Assembly: GCA_035363115.1 (NCBI GenBank)
Contig: DAOSEM010000011.1
Coordinates: forward strand, 62,001-126,000
Direction: 5' to 3'
Length of the DNA: 64,000 nt
Source: Syntrophales bacterium
GTDB lineage: Bacteria > Desulfobacterota > Syntrophia > Syntrophales > PHBD01
Part shown: positions 53,818-62,572 of the stretch, in pieces
Numbering within the stretch: position 1 is the first letter of the stretch
Layout: each line of letters begins with the position of its first letter
Translations under genes and position numbers: made by a program
The notes under the pieces: model-generated
What the model saw: only the letters and a program-made list of their open reading frames with translations
What the model was told of the DNA's origin: nothing
Database searches by the model: none

Positions 53818-54969
53818 ATGAAAGGCGGAATCTACTCTGACGAGCGGTGCCCCTCATGTGGGGATAAATTTGTTGACAATCACAGGGACGGCCTAGTCTG
53901 CTGTCGTCACAGAGCAACAAAATTCTCGGTGCGCTTCGGGAAGGTCCACCAGCGTTTCAAGTCATACGATGCGGCATGCAGGTTCCTGACAGGCCTTCGT
54001 TTCAAAACGGATGAAGGATCATTTGATGACAAGGATTACCGCAAAGACAAACCGCTCGGATTCAGCAATCTGATTGAGAAGTGGATCGAGCGAAAGAAGG
54101 CGGCGGATCGGAAGCACGGCTACATCAAGATACTCGAGCTGGTAGCCCGTATGACATCGGAGAGATGGGGAAACCGAAATATCCGTGAGATTGGTTATGC
54201 AGAGCTCGAGGATTTCAAATTTTCCCTGACCTGTGGAGCAAAGACGAAAGAAAATTACATCCGCGCATTGAGAGCTTTCTGGTCCTGGGCCAGCGATACA
54301 ACCGGAATCCCCATCCCAAAATTTCCTTTGGACACCCCTGAACTCGGGTACAGGAAAACGGTGGATAAGGAGACACAGACGGCGATACTGGAAGAAATAC
54401 GCCGGATCTCAAGCTACAATCCTAAAATATGGTTGGCGATCAAATTCCTTTGCACCTACATTTCAGTCCGCCCGGGGGAAATGATTTCTCTCGAAGAAGG
54501 GAATATCGACCTGGGCAACGGCTATCTATACTTCCCGCACCCCAAAGAGAAGCGGTTCAAATCGGTCCCATTGATCCAGGAGGACATGGAAATACTCGGC
54601 CAATTCCCGAAGGCGATCAAACCGGACATTCCGTTCTTTCGCCATGTCAAGGGATCGGGGTTCAAGGAGGGTACGCCGTTCGGCCAGCACGTTCTTTACA
54701 ACTGGTGGAAACGAGCCTGCGCAAATCTTGGCGTTGAAGGCGTGGATCTTTACGGAGGGACGCGCCATTCTTCGGCACGTGCATTGAGAACCCGTTTTTC
54801 ACCGGAGCAAATCAAACGGGCCACCATGCACAGCACATCGAAGGCCTTCGAGCGGTACTTTCGGGTGGAGTCGGACGAGGTCCGTTCCATCTATGAAAGT
54901 GGTAACGCTCTGGTAACGAAAAAGGCCTCCTTAAAAACTGCCAACCTACTGAATATTAAAGATAAATAA
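53818..54969 (+). CDS. Tyrosine recombinase (integrase) of the island
   Basis: 383 residues. A short Cys-rich N-terminus (CPSCGDKF, DGLVCCRH), a SAM-like core-binding domain (about 85-165) and a catalytic domain. Active-site residues visible are R218 (SVRPGE), R316 (GTRHSS), H338 and Y347 (FERYF). The His that normally stands three residues before the second Arg is not present. GGAGGTGA precedes the ATG. The stop ends at base 54969, on the first base of the right attachment repeat and one base before the CCA end of tRNA-Pro. It probably inserted the right module. Confidence 0.9.
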   Translation: MKGGIYSDERCPSCGDKFVDNHRDGLVCCRHRATKFSVRFGKVHQRFKSYDAACRFLTGLRFKTDEGSFDDKDYRKDKPLGFSNLIEKWIERKKAADRKHGYIKILELVARMTSERWGNRNIREIGYAELEDFKFSLTCGAKTKENYIRALRAFWSWASDTTGIPIPKFPLDTPELGYRKTVDKETQTAILEEIRRISSYNPKIWLAIKFLCTYISVRPGEMISLEEGNIDLGNGYLYFPHPKEKRFKSVPLIQEDMEILGQFPKAIKPDIPFFRHVKGSGFKEGTPFGQHVLYNWWKRACANLGVEGVDLYGGTRHSSARALRTRFSPEQIKRATMHSTSKAFERYFRVESDEVRSIYESGNALVTKKASLKTANLLNIKDK

Positions 54970-55046
54970 TGGTCGGGGCGACAGGATTTGAACCTGTGAC
55001 ATCCTGCTCCCAAAGCAGGCGCGCTACCAGGCTGCGCTACGCCCCG
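54970..55046 (-). tRNA. tRNA-Pro (TGG), island attachment site
   Basis: 77 bases with encoded CCA. The acceptor CGGGGCG pairs with CGCCCCG, and the anticodon loop TTTGGGA gives anticodon TGG. Its last 25 bases are part of the 26-bp direct repeat that also occurs at 46425. Confidence 0.95.
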
Positions 55047-55056
55047 AGTCGATTTT

Positions 55057-55659
55057 TTATGGCTTCTGAAACCGCCCCTCCAGGGCCTCCCGGAGCCGCT
55101 CCATGGCCCGGGCGCGGTGGCTGAGACGGTTCTTTTCCTCCAGGGAGAGGCGGGCCACGGTCTTTCCGAGGCCGGGGAGATAAAACACCGGGTCGTACCC
55201 GAACCCTCCGTCGCCGTCGGGTTTCTCCGCGATCCGCCCTTCCCAGGCCCCCTCGAAGGATTCGCAGGAGCCGTCGGGCTCGCAGAGGACCAGGACGCAC
55301 CGGAAGGCGGCACCCCTCTCCTTTTCCGGGATGTCTTGCATTTCCCGGAGCAGCTTTTCGATGTTCCTGCCATCGTCGGCGCCTTCGCCGGCATAGCGGG
55401 CCGAGTGAACCCCCGGGGCGCCGCCCAAGGCGTCCACGGTCAGGCCGGAATCGTCGGCCATTGCGGCACATCCGGTGTATCGGGCGATGGCGAGGGCCTT
55501 TTTCAGGGCGTTCTCCAGGAAGGTGTCTCCGTCTTCCTCCACCTCCGGGGCATCGGGGAAGTCGTCCAGGGATCGCAGCACAATCGGCAGGTCTTCCAGG
55601 AGTGCCCGGATTTCCCGGATCTTCCCCCGGTTGCGGGAAGCGAAGACAACGGTCTTCAA
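55057..55659 (-). CDS. rdgB: XTP/dITP diphosphatase (RdgB/HAM1)
   Basis: 200 residues. The family motifs are present: VVFASRNRGKIREI at the N-terminus, MADDSGLTVDALGGAPGVHSARYAG and FGYDPVFYLPG. The enzyme hydrolyses ITP, XTP and their deoxy forms to monophosphates, keeping them out of nucleic acid. No ATG or GTG fits this start; a TTG overlapping the TGA of rph (TTGA) gives the expected N-terminus and implies coupled translation. It is last in an rph-rdgB pair. Confidence 0.93.
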   Translation of the reverse strand: MKTVVFASRNRGKIREIRALLEDLPIVLRSLDDFPDAPEVEEDGDTFLENALKKALAIARYTGCAAMADDSGLTVDALGGAPGVHSARYAGEGADDGRNIEKLLREMQDIPEKERGAAFRCVLVLCEPDGSCESFEGAWEGRIAEKPDGDGGFGYDPVFYLPGLGKTVARLSLEEKNRLSHRARAMERLREALEGRFQKP

Positions 55660-56378
55660 CGGACATCCCCCAGGGCCGCCCGCTGCTCGGCGACGAGCGC
55701 CCGAATGCCGCCGGAGGCCGCCTCCAGCATGCGGTCCAGAAGCTCCCGCTCGAAGGGCGATTCCTCCGCCGTCCCCTGCACCTCGATGAAACGGCCGCTC
55801 CCGGTCATCACGACGTTCATGTCCACGTCCGCCCCGGAGTCCTCGGAATAGTCCAGGTCCAGGAGGATCTCCCCGCCCCGCACGCCCACGCTGACCGCCG
55901 CGACGGCGTCGTCCACGGGGATGCGATCCACCAGCCCCCGCTCCTTCATCTTCCGGAACAGCTCCACCAGGGCCACAAAGCTCCCCGTAATGGAGGCCGT
56001 GCGGGTGCCGCCGTCGGCCTGAAGGACGTCGCAATCGATGTAGATCGTGCGCTCCCCGAAGGCGCCCAAGTCTGTCACAGCCCGGAGCGACCGCCCGATG
56101 AGCCGCTGGATCTCGTGGGTCCGCCCGCCGACCTTGCCCCGGGTGGACTCGCGGGGCGTCCGGGTGGTTCCGGACGCGGGAAGCATCGCATACTCCGCCG
56201 TGAGCCACCCCTTGCCCGTGTTCTTCAGGAACGGGGGAACGCCCTCCTCCAGGGTGGCCGTACAGAGGACCTTCGTCGCCCCCATCTCGATGAGGACGGA
56301 GCCCTCGGCGTGGGCCAGGTACCCGACAGCCAGGCGGACGGGCCTCAGTTCCAGGGGTTTTCTTCCGTCTGTTCGCAT
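55656..56378 (-). CDS. rph: Ribonuclease PH
   Basis: 240 residues. MRTDGRKPLELRPVRL at the start, GWLTAEYAMLPAS, and RSLRAVTDLGAFGERTIYIDCDVLQADGGTRTASITG are conserved. It trims tRNA 3' ends using phosphate. A GTG 11 codons upstream is in frame, but the ATG matches homologues. The final TGA overlaps the TTG start of rdgB. The amidase gene precedes it on the same strand by about 40 bases. Confidence 0.94.
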   Translation of the reverse strand: MRTDGRKPLELRPVRLAVGYLAHAEGSVLIEMGATKVLCTATLEEGVPPFLKNTGKGWLTAEYAMLPASGTTRTPRESTRGKVGGRTHEIQRLIGRSLRAVTDLGAFGERTIYIDCDVLQADGGTRTASITGSFVALVELFRKMKERGLVDRIPVDDAVAAVSVGVRGGEILLDLDYSEDSGADVDMNVVMTGSGRFIEVQGTAEESPFERELLDRMLEAASGGIRALVAEQRAALGDVR

Positions 56379-56420
56379 ACGCAGCCTGTATTCATCGTTT
56401 CGTGACGGCACTGGCGGTCC

Positions 56421-57104
56421 TCAGAGGACCTCGCGGATGCTCTTCGCCAGGGCGGCGGCGATGGCCTGCCGGGTCGCGTCTTCAAGGAGACGCTTGCCCT
56501 CCTCCGGATGAGTGGCGAATCCGATCTCCACGACCACGGCCGGAACGGCCAGGCCATCCAGCAGGGGAATGGGCGCCTCCCGGAGGCCGCGATTGGCCTT
56601 CGGGAAAACCGTCGAGAGGTTCCTCTCGATGGCCCGGGCAAGCCGGACGCTCTCGTTCAGGTACTGGTTCTTCGCCATGTCCTTGAGGATCGCCTTCGAA
56701 TCCCCGCCGTTCCCTGCCGCTGACTGGAATCCGGGGAACCAGACCTCGAACCCGCGGGCCTTCTTGTCGAATCCGGCGTTGACATGGAGCGAAAGGACGA
56801 GGTCCGGCTTTGCGCTCGCGGCAGCCTTGGCCCGATCCGTCGCGGACAGGGAGGCGTCGGTGGTCCGCGTCAGGAGCACATCGATCCCGCTGCCGGAGAG
56901 CGCCTTTTTCACCAGGAGCGCAACGGCCAGGGTCACGTCCTTTTCGGACGCCTTTTCCCCGACCTTCACCCCGGCATCGGATCCACCGTGGCCCGGGTCG
57001 ATAAGCACGACCCGGCGGGCGGACTGGGCATCGGCGGGAACGGGCGCCGCCAGGAAGAACAGAGCAAGGATTGCAACAAACGTCATCAGGAACAGCCGCT
57101 TCAT
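56421..57104 (-). CDS. N-acetylmuramoyl-L-alanine amidase (Amidase_3)
   Basis: 227 residues. A signal peptide (RLFLMTFVAILALFFLAAP) is followed by a zinc amidase domain with ligands in DPGHGGSDAG, SEKDV and SLHVNAG and the catalytic Glu in VVEIGFATHPEE. It cleaves the amide bond between muramic acid and the stem peptide during cell separation or recycling. GGAAGGGATGGAAG precedes the ATG; a longer in-frame reading adds 35 residues. Short for the family because it lacks an AMIN domain. Confidence 0.92.
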   Translation of the reverse strand: MKRLFLMTFVAILALFFLAAPVPADAQSARRVVLIDPGHGGSDAGVKVGEKASEKDVTLAVALLVKKALSGSGIDVLLTRTTDASLSATDRAKAAASAKPDLVLSLHVNAGFDKKARGFEVWFPGFQSAAGNGGDSKAILKDMAKNQYLNESVRLARAIERNLSTVFPKANRGLREAPIPLLDGLAVPAVVVEIGFATHPEEGKRLLEDATRQAIAAALAKSIREVL

Positions 57105-57213
57105 CTTCCATCCCTTCCAGGTAATACCCGCATGGCGGGCTGCGGGTTCATACCGCAGGGGAATATCCCTGTCAACCGCCAACCGCTGCGGACAGGCGCA
57201 CCCCGGCAATTCA

Positions 57214-59361
57214 TCACAACTGCCGGATGCGCTCCACCGACATTACGCAGTCCAGCTTCTTGATGGACGTCACCACCTTGTTGAGCTCGTTCAGGTCGTT
57301 GACGTCGATCTTGAAGTCGCAGACCGCCTGCATATCGGGGTTGTTCGTGTCCACCTGGGCGTTGCTGATGTTGACGTCGTGGGCGGAGATGGCGCTGCTC
57401 ACATCCGCCAGCACGCCTTTGCGGTCCCGGCAGACGACCCGTATATGGACGGGGTAGGTGTGGCGTTCCTTCACGTTCCATTCGACGTCCACGAGGCGGT
57501 CCGCCTCCATGTCGCGGGTATTCGGACAGGTGCTCGTGTGAACGACGATGCCCCTCCCCCGGGAGATATAGCCCACGATCTCGTCCCCGGGGATAGGGGT
57601 GCAGCACTTGGCGAACCGCACCATCACGTCCTCGATCCCCGTCAGGGAAATGCCGACGGTGGACACGTCGGGGAGCTTTCGCTTGGGTTTTTCGGGAAGG
57701 GGCTCCTCCGCCTTCGGCTCCTCCGGTACAAAATACTGGACGACGTGCTTCGGCGACAGCTTGCCGTAGCCCACCGCGGCCATCAGGTCGTCCTGGGAAT
57801 GGACCTGGTTCTCCTCGAAGAGCTTCTTCAGAGCCTCGGGCTTGCCGAGGAGGCTGAACTTGAGCCCGTTTTTCCGGAACTCCTTCTCCAGGAGCTCGCG
57901 GCCCAGAACGACGCTGCGGTTGCGCTCTTCCGTGTTGATCCAGTTCTTGATCTTGGAGCGGGCCCGGGACGTGACGGCGTATTTGAGCCAGTCCTTGCTG
58001 GGATGGTGGCCCGCCTGGGTGATGATCTCCACGCGGTCCCCGTTTTGAAGCTGGTACTTGAGGGGAACGATGTTGCGGTTGACCTTGGCCCCGATGCAGG
58101 TATGGCCGACGTCGGAATGAATGCTGTAGGCGAAGTCGATGGGCGTCGCCCCCTTCGGGAAGGCCCGGACGTCTCCGTCGGGCGTGAACACGTACACCTC
58201 GTCGGGGAAGAGCGCCATCTTCAGGGTGGACATGTACTCCCGGGGATTCTCCACCTCCTGCTGGACCTCCAGGAGTTCCCGGAGCTTCTTGATCTGCTGG
58301 TCCTCCCCGCCGTCGGAGGAGCGTCGCTCCTTGTACCGCCAGTGGGCGGCGATGCCCTCCTCGGCCCACTCGTGCATGACCCGGGTCCGGATCTGGACCT
58401 CCATGCGCTCCCCGTAGGGACCGATGACGGTCGTGTGCAGGGACTGGTAGTTGTTGGCCTTGGGGATGGCGATGTAGTCCTTGAAGCGCCCGGGAACCGG
58501 CTTCCACAGGGAGTGGATCATGCTCAGGGCCTCGTAGCATTCCCTCACCGTGTCGGACGCCAGGATGATCCGGAAGGCGATCAGGTCATAGACCTCGTCG
58601 AACTCGATGTGCTGGGCCTGCATCTTCTTGTGGATGCTCCAGAGATGCTTGGCCCTCCCCTCCACATCGGCCTTGAGACCGGCCTTCCGGAGCTCCTCCC
58701 GGATGATCCCGGTGACCTCTTCGGTATAGTGCTCACGCTTCTCCTGCTTCTCCGAGACCCGGAAGGCCAACTCGTTGAAGGCATGGGGCTCCAGGTACCG
58801 GAAAGCGAGGTCCTCCAGCTCCACCTTCATCCAGTAGATTCCCAGGCGGTTCGCCAGGGGGGCATACAGGTCGAGCGTCTCCCTGGCGATGTACTTCTGC
58901 TTGTCCGGGGGGTGGTACTGGAGGGTCCGCATGTTGTGGATCCGGTCCGCCAGGCGCACCATGAGGATCCGGATGTCCGCCGACATGGCCAGGATCATCT
59001 TGCGGAAGTTTTCCGCCTGCAGCGCCTCCCGGCCGCCCAGGGTGATCCGGCTGATCTTCGTCAGCCCCTCCACGAGGAAGGCCACGTCCTTGCCGAAGGC
59101 CTCCTCGATCTGCTGGGGGGTTGCCAGGGTGTCCTCCACGGTGTCGTGGAGCAGTCCCGTCACGACGGTCGAACAGTCGAGCCGCATGTCCGTCAGCATC
59201 CCCGCCACTTCCATCGGGTGGATGAGGTAAGGCTCCCCCGAAAGGCGGACCTGCCCCTGGTGGACGCTGGCGGAGAAGACATAGGCCTTCTGGATGAGCT
59301 CCTGCTCCTCCGGCGTCATGTAGGACTGGACCCTGTCCAGGATGTCGGTGATGCGGATCAT
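57214..59361 (-). CDS. RelA/SpoT bifunctional (p)ppGpp synthetase/hydrolase
   Basis: 715 residues. The N-terminal HD hydrolase is intact (LIHPMEVAGML, GLLHDTVEDT), so it can degrade (p)ppGpp. The synthetase region contains YDLIAFRII and a later SLHTTVIGPYGERMEVQIR. A TGS domain, a helical part and a C-terminal ACT domain (about 640-715) follow. It is the likely only long RSH enzyme here. It precedes the amidase gene on the minus strand by about 110 bases and follows proS by 49 bases. Confidence 0.95.
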   Translation of the reverse strand: MIRITDILDRVQSYMTPEEQELIQKAYVFSASVHQGQVRLSGEPYLIHPMEVAGMLTDMRLDCSTVVTGLLHDTVEDTLATPQQIEEAFGKDVAFLVEGLTKISRITLGGREALQAENFRKMILAMSADIRILMVRLADRIHNMRTLQYHPPDKQKYIARETLDLYAPLANRLGIYWMKVELEDLAFRYLEPHAFNELAFRVSEKQEKREHYTEEVTGIIREELRKAGLKADVEGRAKHLWSIHKKMQAQHIEFDEVYDLIAFRIILASDTVRECYEALSMIHSLWKPVPGRFKDYIAIPKANNYQSLHTTVIGPYGERMEVQIRTRVMHEWAEEGIAAHWRYKERRSSDGGEDQQIKKLRELLEVQQEVENPREYMSTLKMALFPDEVYVFTPDGDVRAFPKGATPIDFAYSIHSDVGHTCIGAKVNRNIVPLKYQLQNGDRVEIITQAGHHPSKDWLKYAVTSRARSKIKNWINTEERNRSVVLGRELLEKEFRKNGLKFSLLGKPEALKKLFEENQVHSQDDLMAAVGYGKLSPKHVVQYFVPEEPKAEEPLPEKPKRKLPDVSTVGISLTGIEDVMVRFAKCCTPIPGDEIVGYISRGRGIVVHTSTCPNTRDMEADRLVDVEWNVKERHTYPVHIRVVCRDRKGVLADVSSAISAHDVNISNAQVDTNNPDMQAVCDFKIDVNDLNELNKVVTSIKKLDCVMSVERIRQL

Positions 59362-59410
59362 GAACGGTCCGTTCCGATCTCTGCGTCCATGGCTTCCCTG
59401 CCCCGGCGGA

Positions 59411-61132
59411 TCACTCCGGCGCCTTCATTTCCTCATGGACGGTGCGGACGACGAATTCGACCGCCTCGTCGATGGAGAGGACATGGACCTCGCCGGTCCG
59501 ACGGAACCGGACCTCGACCTTCCCTTCGGCCAGGCGCTTCGGCCCGACGGTGACCCGGAGGGGAATGCCGATGAGGTCGGCGTCCATGAACTTGACCCCG
59601 GCCCGCTCGTCCCGGTCGTCGAGGACCGCCTCGATCCCCCGGTCCGTCCAGGATTTGTAGAGCCGCTCCGCCGCCTCGGCGAGGGCGCCGTCGTTGACGT
59701 TCGTCGGCGTGACGATTACCTGATAGGGCGCCAGCGGCATGGGCCAGACGATCCCCGCGGCGTCGTTGTTCTGCTCGATCGTGGCCGCCACGGTCCGGCC
59801 GATGCCGATACCATAGCAGCCCATGACCATGAACTGCTCCCTGCCGTTCCGGTCCAGATAGACGGCCCGCATGGCCTTGCTGTACTTGAGGCCCAGCTTG
59901 AAGACGTGTCCGACCTCGATCCCCCGGGCAAAATGCAGGCTCTTGCCGCACCGCGGGCAGGGGTCTTCGTCGCGGATGGCCCGGAAGTCCGCGAAGGCCT
60001 TCACCGTGAAATCCCGGCCCATGTTGACGTTCCGGATGTGGTAATCTTCCTTGTTGGCCCCCATGACGAAATCGGACATCCCGATCAGGGAATAGTCGGC
60101 GTAGACGGGACACTTGATGCCCATGGCCCCGACAAAGCCCCGGGGGGCGTTCGCCACCTCGACGATCACTTCTTCCAGGGCCATCTCCAGGGCGTCGCAC
60201 CCCAGGAAATTCTTCACCTTGATCTCGTTCACTTCGTGGTCGCCCCGGATCAGGACCGCCACGGGCTTGTCGTCGGCGCTGTAGATCAGGGTCTTGACGA
60301 CCTCCTGCGGGGTCACCTTCAGGAACGCGCAGACCTCCTCGATGGTCCGGACGTCCGGCGTGTGGACCTCCTCGATGGCCTTTGTCGAGACCGCGGGCGC
60401 CGCTTCCGGCGGCCGGACGATCTCGGCCTTCTCGAGGTTCGCCGCATAGTTGCAGGATTCGCAGTAGACCATACCGTCCTCCCCCGTGTCGGCGACGACC
60501 AGGAACTCGTGGGAGAAGCTCCCGCCGATGCTCCCCGAGTCGGCCTCGACGGGGCGGAACTTCAGGCCGCAGCGGGCAAAGATCCGGTTGTAGGCCTCGA
60601 ACATCTTCTGGTAGCTGATCTCGGCCGTCTCGCTGTCCACATCGAAACTGTAAGCGTCCTTCATGCCGAATTCCCGGCAGCGCATGACGCCGAAGCGGGG
60701 GCGGATCTCGTCCCGGAATTTCGTCTGGATCTGGTAGAGGTTCCTGGGGAGCTGGCGATAGGTCTTGATCTCGTTCCGCACCAGGTCGGTGATGACCTCC
60801 TCGTGGGTCGGCCCGAGGCAGCACTCCCGGTCGTGGCGGTCCCGGAAACGGAGAAGCTCCTTGCCGTAATGGACCCAGCGGCCCGACTCCTGCCAGAGCT
60901 CCGCCGGCTGGACGGTGGGCATGAAGACCTCCTGGGCCCCGGCTCGGTTCATCTCCTCCCGGACGATCTGCTCGAACTTCCGGATGACACGATATCCGAG
61001 GGGAAGATACGTGTAAACGCCGCTCGTGAGCTTGCGGATCATCCCCGACCGGATCATGAGCTGGTGGCTGATCACCTCCGCATCGGACGGGACCTCCCGG
61101 ACCGTGGGCAGAAACATATCGGAATAACGCAT
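59411..61132 (-). CDS. proS: Prolyl-tRNA synthetase, bacterial type
   Basis: 573 residues. Class II motifs are seen (SGVYTYLPLGYRVIRK, FRDEIRPRFGVMRCREF and GIGRTVAATIEQ), and an insertion of about 180 residues between motifs 2 and 3 (about 220-400) is the editing domain of bacterial ProRS. The anticodon-binding domain forms the end. It charges tRNA-Pro. It follows ispG by 47 bases on the same strand and probably shares its transcript. Confidence 0.96.
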   Translation of the reverse strand: MRYSDMFLPTVREVPSDAEVISHQLMIRSGMIRKLTSGVYTYLPLGYRVIRKFEQIVREEMNRAGAQEVFMPTVQPAELWQESGRWVHYGKELLRFRDRHDRECCLGPTHEEVITDLVRNEIKTYRQLPRNLYQIQTKFRDEIRPRFGVMRCREFGMKDAYSFDVDSETAEISYQKMFEAYNRIFARCGLKFRPVEADSGSIGGSFSHEFLVVADTGEDGMVYCESCNYAANLEKAEIVRPPEAAPAVSTKAIEEVHTPDVRTIEEVCAFLKVTPQEVVKTLIYSADDKPVAVLIRGDHEVNEIKVKNFLGCDALEMALEEVIVEVANAPRGFVGAMGIKCPVYADYSLIGMSDFVMGANKEDYHIRNVNMGRDFTVKAFADFRAIRDEDPCPRCGKSLHFARGIEVGHVFKLGLKYSKAMRAVYLDRNGREQFMVMGCYGIGIGRTVAATIEQNNDAAGIVWPMPLAPYQVIVTPTNVNDGALAEAAERLYKSWTDRGIEAVLDDRDERAGVKFMDADLIGIPLRVTVGPKRLAEGKVEVRFRRTGEVHVLSIDEAVEFVVRTVHEEMKAPE

Positions 61133-61179
61133 GAATCCTCCTTGCTGGTGAGGTTGTGCTATGTCGTGAATGAATCCGG

Positions 61180-62256
61180 TCAGGACATCCGGCGACCGGT
61201 CATGGCGGCCACTTCCTCCAGCAGCGCCTTCACCAGGTCACCCTCGGCGACCTTCCGGACGGGTTTTCCCTTCTTGAAGAGCATCCCGGCCCGCTTCCCC
61301 CCGGCGATGCCGACGTCCGCCCCGGCTGCTTCACCGGGGCCGTTGACGACGCATCCCATGATGGCGATCTTCAGGGGCTCCCGCATGCCGGAAAGCCGGT
61401 GCTCCACTTCTTCGACGACGGAGAGCAGGTCGATCTCGCAGCGACCGCAGGTGGGACAGGCAATGATGTCGGGTCCGACGGCCCGGATGTTCAGGGCCCG
61501 GAGGATGCCGTAGGCGATGCCGACCTCCGGCACCGGGTCCCCCGTGACGGATACCCGGATCGTGTCGCCGACCCCCTCATACAGGAGGGTTCCGATGCCG
61601 GCGGCGGACTTGACGGCGGCGTTGAGCAGCGTTCCCGCCTCGGTGACGCCCAGGTGGAGAGGATAGTCCGTGCGGCGGGAGACCTCCCGGTAGGCCTCGA
61701 TCATCGTCGGCACGTCGGAGGACTTGAGGGATACCTTGATGGCCGTGAAGCCCAGGTCCTCCAGGAGGCGTATGTTCCGGAGGGCGCTCTCCACCAGGGC
61801 CTCCGCAATGGGACCGCCGTACCGCTCCAGCAGGTCCTTTTCCAGGGAGCCCGCGTTGATGCCGACGCGGATGGGGATCCCCCTGTTCGCCGCGACCCGG
61901 ACAACCTCGGGAAGTTTTTCCCGCTTCATGTTGCCCGGGTTGATCCGGATGGCGTCGGCGCCGTTTTCGATCGATGCCAGGGCAAGACGGTGGTCGAAAT
62001 GGATATCGGCGATCAGCGGCAGGGAAATCCCCTTCTTGATCTCCCTCAGGGCCAGGGCGGCCTCCTCGTCGGGAACGGCCGCCCGGACAATCTCGCATCC
62101 TGCTTCCTCGAGGGCGCGAATCTGCCGGACCGTGGCCTCCACGTTGCGGGTGTCCGTGGAGGTCATGGACTGGACCACCACCGGCGCACCACCGCCGATC
62201 TGCACGCCGCCGATCACGACGGGTCGGGTTTGCCTTCTTCTGACGGATCTCTCCAA
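61180..62256 (-). CDS. ispG: 4-hydroxy-3-methylbut-2-en-1-yl diphosphate synthase
   Basis: 358 residues. The TIM-barrel half begins VVIGGVQIGGGAPVVVQSMT; the C-terminal part carries the iron-sulfur ligands in CPTCGRCEIDL and the conserved Glu in EEVEH, with MGCVVNGPGEA. IspG converts methylerythritol cyclodiphosphate to HMBPP in the MEP pathway, so this organism makes isoprenoids by that route. It heads the ispG-proS-relA run. Confidence 0.96.
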   Translation of the reverse strand: MERSVRRRQTRPVVIGGVQIGGGAPVVVQSMTSTDTRNVEATVRQIRALEEAGCEIVRAAVPDEEAALALREIKKGISLPLIADIHFDHRLALASIENGADAIRINPGNMKREKLPEVVRVAANRGIPIRVGINAGSLEKDLLERYGGPIAEALVESALRNIRLLEDLGFTAIKVSLKSSDVPTMIEAYREVSRRTDYPLHLGVTEAGTLLNAAVKSAAGIGTLLYEGVGDTIRVSVTGDPVPEVGIAYGILRALNIRAVGPDIIACPTCGRCEIDLLSVVEEVEHRLSGMREPLKIAIMGCVVNGPGEAAGADVGIAGGKRAGMLFKKGKPVRKVAEGDLVKALLEEVAAMTGRRMS

Positions 62257-62363
62257 GGACGGACTCCGGGAATGAAACTGCCTAAATGAAGGAGGGTTTT
62301 CTTATAACACGAAGGGGTGCGCCGATCAACCGGCCATTTTTCGCCACCTCGGGAACTTTTCCC

Positions 62364-62392
62364 TTGACACGTTCTCCCCGGTGCGGTACGGC
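62364..62392 (+). promoter_or_regulatory. Promoter of the metK leader
   Basis: A perfect TTGACA with a 17-base spacer to TACGGC, a weak -10. It starts transcription just before the aptamer. Confidence 0.55.
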
Positions 62393-62401
62393 ATCCGCCA
62401 C

Positions 62402-62456
62402 AGCGGGAATTTAAAAGGTAAATTGCTCCGCTATACAAATGTGCTAAAGCGCCGAA
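62402..62456 (+). promoter_or_regulatory. SAM-II-like riboswitch aptamer
   Basis: AGCGG (62402-62406) pairs with CCGCT (62428-62432) around an A/U-rich loop with AATTTAAAAGGTAAATTGC, and the 3' strand reads ATACAAATGTGCTAAAGCG. Stem, loop and tail order match the SAM-II pseudoknot consensus. It lies between a promoter and a terminator, upstream of metK, which makes SAM. Confidence 0.75.
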
Positions 62457-62472
62457 CCGATCCGACCGTTTC

Positions 62473-62499
62473 AGCCCGCGCTTCGGCGCGGGCTTTTTT
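62473..62499 (+). terminator. Riboswitch expression-platform terminator
   Basis: AGCCCGCGC-TTCG-GCGCGGGCT is a perfect 9-bp stem with a UUCG loop and a T run. TTCGGCGC within it is complementary to GCGCCGAA at the aptamer's 3' edge (62449-62456), a candidate antiterminator. Confidence 0.85.
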
Positions 62500-62572
62500 C
62501 GTGGCCGGCAAAAAGCCTTCGGGCTCATTGGTTTGGGAAAAAGGGAACCTGTCACTAGAAAGGAAAGAAAGC

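Larger units (their letters stand above)
46425..54994. mobile_element. Composite genomic island in the 3' end of tRNA-Pro
   Basis: Bounded by a 26-bp exact direct repeat, 46425-46450 and 54969-54994, which is the 3' end of tRNA-Pro plus flank (ATGGTCGGGGCGACAGGATT...). A tyrosine recombinase gene ends just inside the right repeat. A third degraded copy at 50346 divides it. The left part holds stress and ion-transport genes of lower GC, the right part a replication and recombination module. Successive insertions at one tRNA site explain the layout. Confidence 0.85.

Noticed and set aside
62381..62572. Upstream extension of the metK reading frame
   Set aside because: The region is the riboswitch leader and terminator, and the internal ATG gives the conserved N-terminus.
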